From Kiritimatiellota bacterium (GTDB lineage Bacteria > Verrucomicrobiota > Kiritimatiellia > JAAZAB01): a stretch of 12,274 nucleotides of DNA. The notes under the pieces were generated by a model. That model did not search any database and had not been told where the DNA came from. It worked only from the letters and a program-made list of their open reading frames with translations. How positions within the stretch are numbered: the stretch's first letter is position 1; every line of letters starts with the position of its first letter. The DNA lies in assembly GCA_008636095.1 (NCBI GenBank), contig VSJD01000333.1, positions 1 through 12,274 of the forward strand, given 5' to 3'. Shown here one piece after another: positions 6,022 to 12,274 of this stretch. Made by a program: the position numbers and the translations under genes.

Positions 6022-7476
6022 ATGAAACACAGGTTTGCATTCAAGTGCTGGCTGACGGGGTTCACCGTGTGGGTCACGCTCGGACTCTCGGCGCTCATGG
6101 TTCTCATGGTGAATTACCTTGCCAGTCATCATCCGCTCCGGTTCGACGTAAGCCGCACGCGGCATTATGCCCTGACCGCGGAAACTAAGAGCCTGCTGGA
6201 CCATCTGCCGGCAGACATTCGAATTGTTGTCTTTATGAGCGGCGAACATGAGCTCTATCGCGATGTGCAAAGCCTGCTCCGGGAATATACGTATGCGTCT
6301 GCTCGATTGCTTGTCGAGTATGTGGATCCCCATCGTGACATGGTCCGCAGTAAGGAGCTTGCCCTGCAATATGATCTGCGTGAGCCGAATGTGATCGTGC
6401 TCGATGCGGGGGGCAAGCGCCGAATTGTGCCGGTGGCGGATCTGGCCGACTACGATTACACGCCAACGCTCGCCGGCCGCGCCAAGGTTCTACGGCGGTT
6501 CTGTGGCGAGCAGGCGCTTTCGACCGCGCTCCAGGGCCTTTTGCAGGTCCGCAAACCAGTGGTCTATTTTCTTACGGGCCACGGCGAGCGTCAGACGGAC
6601 AATTTCGATCCCTACACGGGCTATTCGATCATTGCCCGGACCATGGAAAAGAACAACTTGGAGATCAAACCACTGAGTTTCAGCGGTGTCAGTGCCGTGC
6701 CCGGTGACGGTGACGCCCTGATCATTGCGGGGCCGACCAAACGACTGACGCACCTGGAAGTCGAAATGATCAAAGCTTACCTGAATAATCACGGTCGGTT
6801 GTTGCTGCTGGTAGACCCCGGCCTGGATTCCGGGCTGGAAGAAATGCTCGAGCTTTGGGGCATGCGACTGGGATCGGATCGCGTGGTGAGCTCGGCTACG
6901 GCAGGCCGGCAATTGCTGGTGACGGCCTACGGGGAGCATCCCATCACCACGCGGCTGAAAAATGTAACCACCATTTTTACAATGCCCCGGTCGGTACAGC
7001 CGCTCGTGGGAACCAACGGTGCGGCGGACAAGCCGGCGGACAAGCCGCGTGTCGCCGTACTGGCCTCAAGCAGCGACCAGGGATGGGCGGAACTTTCAGT
7101 CAACCAGAATCCGCCAAAATTTGACCCTGGAGTGGACCAGCCCGGACCGGTGCCGGTGGCTGTGGCCATTGAAAAAGGGCCCGTGCCCGGCATGGAAGTG
7201 GAACTCCAGCCGACGCGGCTGGTGATCATTGGCGATTCGGTGCTGGTTGCAAACGGCGCCTTGCTGGGAGGCTATAATTCCGATTTCTTTATGAATGCCC
7301 TGAATTGGTTGCTGGAACGTAAGGAGACGCTCACGATCGCGTCCCGCGAGCCGGCGATGATCCAAGTGGCCTTGGACCGGGGTCATCTGCGCCGGCTTTC
7401 GGCGCTTGTGGTGGTGGGTCTTCCGGGGTTGGTAGTCCTGCTGGGACTTATGGTCTGGGCCCATCGGCGTAAATAG
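6022..7476 (+). CDS. GldG-like auxiliary component of ABC exporter (ABC_transp_aux family)
   Basis: A 484-residue protein with a helix at each end (about 12-33 and 459-479) and a large soluble domain between, expected in the periplasm. The N-terminal part 'RFDVSRTRHYALTAETKSLLDHLPADIRIVVFMS' is the diagnostic opening of the GldG / ABC_transp_aux (PF09822) family. 'VEYVDPHRD' (98-106), 'VVYFLTGHGER' (180-190), 'ALIIAGPTKRLTHLEVEMIKAYLNNHGRLLLLVDP' and the C-terminal 'GDSVLVANGALLGGYNSDFFMNALNWL' are also typical. The fold is thought to resemble a ThuA/IFT52-like alpha-beta domain that may bind cargo or regulate the transporter; its true role is unknown. The start was set at 6022 because GGAAG lies five bases upstream and the permease stop ends at 6019. 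The open frame extends back to 5716, but only as an out-of-frame overlap with the permease. Confidence 0.88.
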   Translation: MKHRFAFKCWLTGFTVWVTLGLSALMVLMVNYLASHHPLRFDVSRTRHYALTAETKSLLDHLPADIRIVVFMSGEHELYRDVQSLLREYTYASARLLVEYVDPHRDMVRSKELALQYDLREPNVIVLDAGGKRRIVPVADLADYDYTPTLAGRAKVLRRFCGEQALSTALQGLLQVRKPVVYFLTGHGERQTDNFDPYTGYSIIARTMEKNNLEIKPLSFSGVSAVPGDGDALIIAGPTKRLTHLEVEMIKAYLNNHGRLLLLVDPGLDSGLEEMLELWGMRLGSDRVVSSATAGRQLLVTAYGEHPITTRLKNVTTIFTMPRSVQPLVGTNGAADKPADKPRVAVLASSSDQGWAELSVNQNPPKFDPGVDQPGPVPVAVAIEKGPVPGMEVELQPTRLVIIGDSVLVANGALLGGYNSDFFMNALNWLLERKETLTIASREPAMIQVALDRGHLRRLSALVVVGLPGLVVLLGLMVWAHRRK

Positions 7477-7508
7477 GCTGAATTCTATGCTTAGGAATTT
7501 CGAAACCA

Positions 7509-7588
7509 GCGGTTCTATCGAACCGCGGCTACACCTCTGGCCGAGCTCGGGCAGACAGTTTGGTGTAGAGGCCGTTCGTGAGAACGGC
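7509..7588. repeat. Structured hairpin block at the DUF4340 gene start
   Basis: Three inverted repeats lie in the 101-bp spacer and run into the next gene: GCGGTTCTATCGAACCGC (7509-7526, perfect 7-bp stem); CTACACC (7529-7535) with GGTGTAG (7562-7568), enclosing the self-complementary CCGAGCTCGG (7541-7550); and GCCGTTCGTGAGAACGGC (7571-7588, perfect 7-bp stem). The GTG at 7578 is in the four-base loop of the last stem and the possible ribosome-binding site AGAGG (7566-7570) overlaps the second stem. This could control translation of the DUF4340 gene, or be a dispersed repeat inserted at the junction. Confidence 0.6.
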
Positions 7589-9458
7589 AAAGTTGCTGAA
7601 GGACTATTTCAATAATGCCATGCATGTTCGAACCACATTTTTTCTGCTGATCCTGTCGGTGCTCCTGGGCGCATTTATTTCCATTGTGGAGTGGGGCGGT
7701 AAAGACGAGGGTGAGCAGGATCGGCCGAATCTGCGTCTCCTGGATATCGAGCCGGAGAACGTCATCTATTGGTCTTTTTCCCGGGATACCCTGTTCGTGG
7801 CGTGTGCGAATGAGCAGGGCCAGTGGATAATTCATAAACCGGTGGAGGCGCGGGCCGACAGTATCAAGCTCAATCACATGCTGGCCGTGATGGCTAAATT
7901 GCCCCGCGGGGAAATTGTGACGGCCGCCCAGCGAACAAGCCGTTCACTCTCCCTGGATGATTACGGGCTGGGCAAGCCCCTGGCCCGCATGGTCCTGGGC
8001 GATGCGGAACATCGCCATACTCTTGCCGTCGGCGGACTATCACCGATGAAGGACACAGTATATGTGCAGGTGGACAATGCGGATGACGTCATCGCCACCT
8101 CGACGAATCTGCTGGACATCATTCCCCGTGCGGCGGCTGATCTCCGCGATCCCCGTCTTCTGGCCGGAGCGCCCGCCTATGTGAAGGGCCTTGCAATCAA
8201 GCGTCTTGGCGGTCCGCTCGTCGAGATTATCCGGGAAGGCACGGAGTGGATCATCCATAAACCCATTACGGCCCGTGCCGACTGGTTCAAGGTTTCCAGC
8301 CTGCTGGAACAGCTCTTCAATCTCCAGATTCAACAATTCGTGGCCGAGCGAATGGCCGATCCGGCCATCTATGGATTGAGTGATGACGAGATGATTTTGC
8401 AGTTCAACATCTGGAAGGATGAGGAAAAAAATGGACTTAAGCTGTGTTTTGGCAAGCGGGCCAACGAAAAGGGCGATTTAATCTATACTGCCTATCGCGG
8501 AACCGGCTCGGTGTTTGCCGTCCAGAAAGATCAGGTTGACGCCTTGAAAGTGGGCGTCAGCGATCTCCGTGATTCGCGGCTTTATTTCATGGCGGCGGAT
8601 GCCATCGCCTGGATTCGGGTCGAGGAAGGCGAAAAAGTGTTACAGCTACAGAAGACCGCGTCCGGCTTTTGGCAGGTGACGGAACCCGCGCAATGGAAAG
8701 CGGATGCCCGCATTGTGGAAGATCTGATCAGCCGCCTGAATTCCCTGCGTATCGAGGGGTTCCTGAGTAGTACCAATCTTCCGGACCTGGGTTTGGATCC
8801 GCCGGCCCGCGTGATTCGCATGGCCGATGCCGTGCCGGTCCTGGATACCGCCACGCAGAGCGTGGCCGGTGTGACGGCGCCCGCGACCCAGGTCACGGGT
8901 ATACTACCGACCGGCCGGACGTTGGCCATGAGCCGGCCTCTGCCGGGCAAGGAATATATTTATGCCAAGTTTGAAGATGAGGATCAGCTCTACCAGCTCT
9001 CGGTGGCGGCGGCGGTTACCCTGGCGCTCGATCCGATCGCCTATCGCGACAGCGTGGTGCTGGCCCTGGACCCAACGGCCGTTACGAAGATCATGCTCCG
9101 TAAAAAGGGCGTCGAGCAGGCTGTGACGCGGGAGGGAGCGGGGCCGTGGGTCCCGGTGGCACCCTCCGTTGGACCGGTCAATCTGGCGGTCATTACAACT
9201 CTGCTGGAAAAGATGGCAACCTTGCGCGCCGTGCGGTTCGAGCGGTCAGAGCGCAATGATCTCGGTATTTATGGATTGAAAGACCCACGCGGTTCTTTAA
9301 CCTTCATCCTGAGTGGCCAGGAAGGCATTCAGAAAACCCTCGTCCTGGGGGAAGCTTCCGAGGATCTGGGTGTGTATAGCATGGTGCAGGGGCAGGAGGT
9401 GGTGTTCATTCTTCCCAAAGCGCTGGCGGATCAGCTTCTGCAGGACGTAACGCGGTGA
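7578..9458 (+). CDS. DUF4340 protein with four tandem repeats, exporter-associated
   Basis: A 626-residue protein with one N-terminal helix (about 19-38) and no C-terminal helix, so the body should lie in the periplasm, anchored in the inner membrane. It matches DUF4340 (PF14238), a family commonly encoded just after GldFG-like genes. Four repeats are visible around W83 'WIIHKPVEARAD', W224 'WIIHKPITARAD', W365 'WQVTEPAQWKAD' and W524 'WVPVAPSVGPVN', each followed by a 'LLxxLxxL' helix and, in most, a 'YGL/LGL' turn. The first two are exactly 141 residues apart and nearly identical at the motif. GTG at 7578 has AGAGG seven bases upstream; ATG at 7620 would remove 14 residues before the helix and cannot be excluded. 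The function is unknown; a scaffold or substrate-handling partner of the exporter is likely from context. Confidence 0.85.
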   Translation: MRTAKLLKDYFNNAMHVRTTFFLLILSVLLGAFISIVEWGGKDEGEQDRPNLRLLDIEPENVIYWSFSRDTLFVACANEQGQWIIHKPVEARADSIKLNHMLAVMAKLPRGEIVTAAQRTSRSLSLDDYGLGKPLARMVLGDAEHRHTLAVGGLSPMKDTVYVQVDNADDVIATSTNLLDIIPRAAADLRDPRLLAGAPAYVKGLAIKRLGGPLVEIIREGTEWIIHKPITARADWFKVSSLLEQLFNLQIQQFVAERMADPAIYGLSDDEMILQFNIWKDEEKNGLKLCFGKRANEKGDLIYTAYRGTGSVFAVQKDQVDALKVGVSDLRDSRLYFMAADAIAWIRVEEGEKVLQLQKTASGFWQVTEPAQWKADARIVEDLISRLNSLRIEGFLSSTNLPDLGLDPPARVIRMADAVPVLDTATQSVAGVTAPATQVTGILPTGRTLAMSRPLPGKEYIYAKFEDEDQLYQLSVAAAVTLALDPIAYRDSVVLALDPTAVTKIMLRKKGVEQAVTREGAGPWVPVAPSVGPVNLAVITTLLEKMATLRAVRFERSERNDLGIYGLKDPRGSLTFILSGQEGIQKTLVLGEASEDLGVYSMVQGQEVVFILPKALADQLLQDVTR

Positions 9459-9462
9459 TAAT

Positions 9463-11673
9463 ATGATACTGCGCAAAATCAAGTATGGTGCGTTTATTGT
9501 TTTTATCGTGGTGCTCGTGGCCGTGCTCTATTTGAGCCTCATTGGCCTGCCGAATGTGCTGGCGCGGAATATCGAGAAACGACTGCAGTTCAGCGATCTG
9601 GTGATCACGCTGGCGAAAGTGAAGCTTGGGGTATTCGAGGGCATTATCGCGACGCAGGTCCGCTGTCACCGCAAGGGCGATATCGGCGTCCCCCTGCTCG
9701 AGGCCGAAAAAATAGTTCTGCGCCTCCATCCCCTGGCCTGGTTAAAGGGCCAAAATGGCGTGTCCGGTGCGCTCATCAAGAACGGCGTAGTGTCCGTGCC
9801 AATTCAAAGTGCGACGACGAACGATACGGCGCTCGCCAGAATGGAACGGTTTGACTTCCAGGTGTTGTTTGCGCGCGTCGTTTGGGATGAAGATGCCACG
9901 CGACTGCGGGTCGAGGAATGTGCCGCCCGGATGCCCGGGATCAAGCTGACCGGGCGAGGCGAACTTGTTTTACCGCGCGAGGGCGTTATGCCGACTCGCC
10001 CGGTGGCGAATGGTAGCGACAAAAAACATGAAGTCCGCCTGACTAAGTTGCTGACCGCATTGGGTCAGTACGGGTTGAGCACGAACGGTAGTGGCATCGT
10101 GAATGTGGATGTGACCTGTTTCCTGAATCCTGCTGATATGAATGCGCTGGATGTTCGGGTTCAGGCGGATGCGCGGCGCACCTGTTTTAAAAAAACGGTG
10201 CTCGGTGCCTGGTGTCTTAAGCTGAGTATGAAAGGCGCAAGCGGTGAAGGCGTTTTGGATTTGATGGATGCCGATATCGAGGGCACCCATGTGGCGAAAA
10301 TCAACGGCCGGTTCCGATTCGATGAGCAGAACCTTGGTCTCCAATCGCTGGATGCCACCGTGGGCAAGGATCATTGGTGCGGTCCGCTTCATCTCTCCGG
10401 TGTGTATGACTGGAAAACCAGGCAGTGCCAGGGTGCGATTACAACGGCATTTAATCCCAATGCCCTGTTACCCCTGCTGTATGCATTGGATTTACCCCAG
10501 GCGTTCGTGATCGAGTGGTTTCAGTTCGAGGATCACCCGCCGGCCGGGAAGGCCGATTTTAAGTTCGGGATAGGAACGAATTGGCTTTTCCGCTTGACGG
10601 GCCATGCCCAGGGAGACAATTGCCAGTACAATGGGGTCACCAACCTGCTGATGAAGTCGGGCCTGGTTATAGATTTTTCGCCCACCAACGCCTGGATGGT
10701 GCTCACCCCCCTGCTTGCTGTGCGCGAGGAAGGTATGGTCCAGGGTGGTGCGCGCCTGGATTTTAACCAGGAGACCGTTAGCTTTAATGGTCTGTCCACG
10801 GCCGATCCGCAAGCGGTGGCCAAGATGCTCGCGCCGTTCATTGAAAACGTGGTGGGCCAATTCCGGTTCGAAGGGCCGACCAAGGTGGCCGCCTGGGGAA
10901 CTGCCGGCTACATGGACTCGGCGCGCAATGATATGGATATTGAGGTTGATGCCCAGCGTTCCGGCTGGAAACAATTTATCATGGACCGCTGTTCCCTGAG
11001 CTTGCGCGTGGTGGAAGATACCGCGTATATCAACGATGTGCAGGCTGATTTTTGCCGGGGGCTCGTCAGCGGGTCGGGTTCGGTGTATCCCGTGTCGAAC
11101 GCGACCAATCTGCGCTATCAACTCCAGGGCAATGTGCGCGAGGTGAATTTTCAAATGCTGACGCGCACCCTGACCGGTCAAGTGGCAGACCAGTACCATG
11201 GCTATCTCTCGGGGCAGTTGGAGCTTGATGGCTTTCTGAACGATCCCGGCGGTCAGACTGCCACGGGGTATGGAAGGATCAAGATTGGCGCCGGCCGCCT
11301 TTTCCAGTTCCCGCTGTTCGGGGGACTGTCCGAGTTCCTGGGGCGTATTGTGCCGGGGCTTAGCCTGGTCGTGCGGCAGACCGACGCGCGGGCATCCTTG
11401 GTAATCAAGGACGGCAAGATCCATTCGGACGACATTATCATCGAAGGCGAGGTAGTCACGCTTACGTGCGCTGGCGACTATTACTTGAATGGCGACCTGG
11501 ACTTCGCGGTGCAGGTTAAACTGCTCAAGAAAAACACGCTGGTGGGCGGCATCCTGCAGATCGCCATGATGCCTATTACCAAGATGCTGGAATTCCGCCT
11601 GACGGGTACGGTCAAGGATCCACATTGGCGCCCGGCCTACTTGCCCAAGGAAATGTTCTTCATATTTGACTGA
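9463..11673 (+). CDS. AsmA-like protein, candidate periplasm-spanning lipid-handling factor
   Basis: A 736-residue protein with an N-terminal helix (about 7-27, 'YGAFIVFIVVLVAVLYLSLIG') followed by long beta-rich sequence. The opening 'LPNVLARNIEKRLQFSDLVITLAKVKLGVFEGIIATQV' and 'AEKIVLRLHPLAWL' match the start of AsmA-type proteins. The C-terminal region 'LSGQLELDGFLNDP', 'TATGYGRIKIGAGRLFQFPLFGGLSEFLGRI' and 'FRLTGTVKDPHWRP' matches the AsmA_2 / AsmA-like C-terminal domain. Members of this superfamily (AsmA, YhdP, TamB) help lipids or outer-membrane components cross the periplasm. The gene starts four bases after the DUF4340 stop and is the last of the operon, which ties it to the exporter. 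No strong Shine-Dalgarno sequence is seen, so translational coupling is likely. The family is fairly sure; the specific role is inferred. Confidence 0.82.
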   Translation: MILRKIKYGAFIVFIVVLVAVLYLSLIGLPNVLARNIEKRLQFSDLVITLAKVKLGVFEGIIATQVRCHRKGDIGVPLLEAEKIVLRLHPLAWLKGQNGVSGALIKNGVVSVPIQSATTNDTALARMERFDFQVLFARVVWDEDATRLRVEECAARMPGIKLTGRGELVLPREGVMPTRPVANGSDKKHEVRLTKLLTALGQYGLSTNGSGIVNVDVTCFLNPADMNALDVRVQADARRTCFKKTVLGAWCLKLSMKGASGEGVLDLMDADIEGTHVAKINGRFRFDEQNLGLQSLDATVGKDHWCGPLHLSGVYDWKTRQCQGAITTAFNPNALLPLLYALDLPQAFVIEWFQFEDHPPAGKADFKFGIGTNWLFRLTGHAQGDNCQYNGVTNLLMKSGLVIDFSPTNAWMVLTPLLAVREEGMVQGGARLDFNQETVSFNGLSTADPQAVAKMLAPFIENVVGQFRFEGPTKVAAWGTAGYMDSARNDMDIEVDAQRSGWKQFIMDRCSLSLRVVEDTAYINDVQADFCRGLVSGSGSVYPVSNATNLRYQLQGNVREVNFQMLTRTLTGQVADQYHGYLSGQLELDGFLNDPGGQTATGYGRIKIGAGRLFQFPLFGGLSEFLGRIVPGLSLVVRQTDARASLVIKDGKIHSDDIIIEGEVVTLTCAGDYYLNGDLDFAVQVKLLKKNTLVGGILQIAMMPITKMLEFRLTGTVKDPHWRPAYLPKEMFFIFD

Positions 11674-11774
11674 GTGTAAAGTATGAGAGTATGGGCGTAT
11701 CGGCGTATGGGAGTATGAATACGAGGAGTAAACTCTTTACTCCCATACGCCCAAACTCCCCTACACCCACACTC
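11672..11774. repeat. Octamer repeat folding into a long imperfect hairpin after the operon
   Basis: Eight-base words of the form GGGMGTAT run along the left arm: GAGAGTAT, GGGCGTAT, CGGCGTAT and GGGAGTAT (11685-11716). The right arm carries the reverse complement words. GGAGTAAA (11725-11732) pairs with TTTACTCC (11736-11743) around CTC, and alternatively GGCGTATGGGAGTA (11702-11715) pairs exactly over 14 bp with 11738-11751. GAGTGT at 11672-11677 matches ACACTC at 11769-11774 at the outer ends. The left arm touches the TGA of the AsmA-like gene, so it could end or protect the operon transcript, but no T-tract follows. Confidence 0.65.
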
Positions 11775-11783
11775 GATTGCCGT

Positions 11784-11942
11784 TCAGGCCAGCGGCGCCG
11801 ATCCGGTCTGACGCCAGTTCCCGCGCGTGAAATCGGGGAACGGCAACGCCAAGCTGTCCCATGCCACTGAAATGTCGGATAGCGGGCCCGGCGCGCTCCA
11901 GGCCGCCGCGTCATAGACGTTCAGATCCGCCCGTTGCGCCAT
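11784..11942 (-). pseudogene. 3' stump of a Gfo/Idh/MocA-type oxidoreductase gene
   Basis: On the minus strand, 52 codons end at TGA (11786-11784). The residues 'NVYDAAAWSAPGPLSDISVAWDS' and 'LPFPDFTRGNW' are the characteristic C-terminal tail of Gfo/Idh/MocA NAD(P)-dependent sugar oxidoreductases (family pattern VYDAaaWS...PDFTRGxW), which are abundant in PVC bacteria. The Rossmann domain and nearly all the rest are missing. The match stops where the insertion-element end begins (about 11932), and the first residues 'MAQR' are read from the element's terminal repeat, with an in-frame TAA just ahead. The simplest reading is that the element landed in, or deleted up to, the 3' end of this gene. 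The remainder might lie on the far side of the element, beyond the window. Confidence 0.7.
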
Positions 11943-11958
11943 AATAAAATGTTACCGG
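11932..11958. repeat. Insertion-element terminal repeat, outer copy
   Basis: This 27-bp sequence begins CGTTGCGCCATAATA and ends ATGTTACCGG. It is repeated in the same orientation 49 bp further in (11981-12006) with one base substitution and one extra A. It sits exactly where the oxidoreductase homology ends, so it is probably the outermost transposase-binding site of the element. Confidence 0.6.
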
Positions 11959-11980
11959 CATGACATTGAGAAGATGCCTT

Positions 11981-12006
11981 CGTTGCGCCATAATACATGT
12001 TACCGG
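11981..12006. repeat. Insertion-element terminal repeat, inner copy
   Basis: This 26-bp near-identical direct copy of 11932-11958 is separated from it by 22 bp. It overlaps the transposase stop codon (TAA, 12002-12000). Two spaced copies at one end suggest that the transposase binds multiple sites, or that the end was duplicated. Confidence 0.6.
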
Positions 12007-12274
12007 AGCTCCTTGAGGATTTGGTTTTGTTTGAAGTCAATTTGGCGTTTTAAGGCAAAAGGGTTGATGTTGCAGAATATTTCTGTCAGCCAGGTTTTAA
12101 CCGGCTCAAAGATTTCGTCAGAGCTCATCAGCCGCTGATAGGGAGTCTGCGGAACATCATATTTCTTAATATACTTGGACCCCACTTTCTTTTTCTCGAT
12201 CAACTTGAGGGTTGGACTGAAGAAGTTGTTGAATAACGCCCAAGCTTCATAGAGCTGATTGATTGTCGGGATAC
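12000..12274 (-). CDS. DDE integrase-type transposase, C-terminal part
   Basis: The frame is open from the right edge to TAA at 12002-12000, giving 90 complete residues; an internal TTG is not the true start. The visible protein starts 'IPTINQLYEAWALFNNFFSP', then 'LKLIEKKKVGSKYIKKYD' and 'VPQTPYQRLMSSDEI'. This is the tail that follows the rve catalytic core in a group of IS481-like transposases (pattern NFFxPxxKLxEKxxVGSKxxKKYDxPxTPYQRL). The catalytic DDE residues lie outside the window. The stop codon is inside the inner terminal repeat, so the gene runs to the very end of the element. The codons are more AT-rich than in neighbouring genes, in keeping with recent acquisition. Confidence 0.8.
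   Translation of the reverse strand, partial: IPTINQLYEAWALFNNFFSPTLKLIEKKKVGSKYIKKYDVPQTPYQRLMSSDEIFEPVKTWLTEIFCNINPFALKRQIDFKQNQILKELR

Larger units (their letters stand above)
11932..12274 (-). mobile_element. Insertion sequence, one end plus 3' part of transposase (runs off right edge)
   Basis: The segment consists of two direct terminal repeats and the 3' end of an rve/DDE transposase gene. It is visibly more AT-rich than the operon genes and interrupts an oxidoreductase gene. The other end, the inverted repeat and any target-site duplication are outside the window, so family assignment (IS481-like or related rve elements) and intactness are open. Confidence 0.65.

Noticed and set aside
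10492..11625. 377-codon minus-strand open frame opposite the AsmA-like gene
   Set aside because: It is a shadow of the well-supported AsmA-like coding frame, rich in H, R and G with no recognisable motif.
11660..11914. 84-codon minus-strand open frame over the octamer repeat and oxidoreductase stump
   Set aside because: A different minus-strand frame over 11784-11942 shows clear Gfo/Idh/MocA tail motifs, and this one includes repeat DNA.
12000..12203. Separate 67-residue gene starting at an internal TTG
   Set aside because: The frame stays open to the right edge and the upstream residues continue the transposase match, so the TTG is just a leucine codon.

Overview
The window looks like chromosomal DNA of a Gram-negative, GC-rich bacterium, most likely of the PVC group (Verrucomicrobiota, Kiritimatiellota, Lentisphaerota or a relative). 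This is inferred from the mix of families: a GldA/GldF/GldG-like exporter operon ending in DUF4340 and AsmA-like proteins, a DUF2851 protein, a CHASE2 protein and a Gfo/Idh/MocA remnant. No rRNA or other taxonomic marker is present, so the assignment is tentative.

Layout. Bases 1-991 (minus strand) hold a vapB-vapC toxin-antitoxin pair, followed with a one-base TAATG overlap by the start of a CHASE2-domain protein that runs off the left edge. Bases 1093-4000 (minus strand) hold a DUF2851 protein and then mnmA (tRNA 2-thiouridylase), separated by a hairpin-rich spacer. A divergent intergenic region (4001-4237) carries a degenerate heptamer repeat. Bases 4238-11673 (plus strand) form one five-gene operon: ABC ATPase, ABC-2 permease, GldG-like membrane-anchored substrate-binding-like protein, a DUF4340 protein with four repeats, and a 736-residue AsmA-like protein. 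Bases 11672-11774 are an octamer repeat that folds back on itself. Beyond it lie the 3' stump of a Gfo/Idh/MocA oxidoreductase gene and the end of an insertion element, with two tandem terminal repeats and the C-terminal part of its DDE transposase (minus strand, running off the right edge).

How the genes may work together. The ATPase and permease should form an inner-membrane ABC-2 complex, with the GldG-like and DUF4340 proteins as extracytoplasmic partners anchored by N-terminal (and, for GldG, C-terminal) helices. The AsmA-like protein is translated from the same operon four bases after DUF4340. AsmA-family proteins are associated with lipid traffic across the periplasm, so an envelope export or lipid-handling machine is a reasonable but untested reading.

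The most unusual non-coding content is of two kinds. First, three separate spots carry degenerate 7- or 8-bp tandem word repeats, two of which switch to approximate or exact reverse-complement words half-way. Second, three gene junctions carry clusters of short perfect hairpins, one of which holds the annotated GTG start codon in its loop. These look like genome-specific repeat families.
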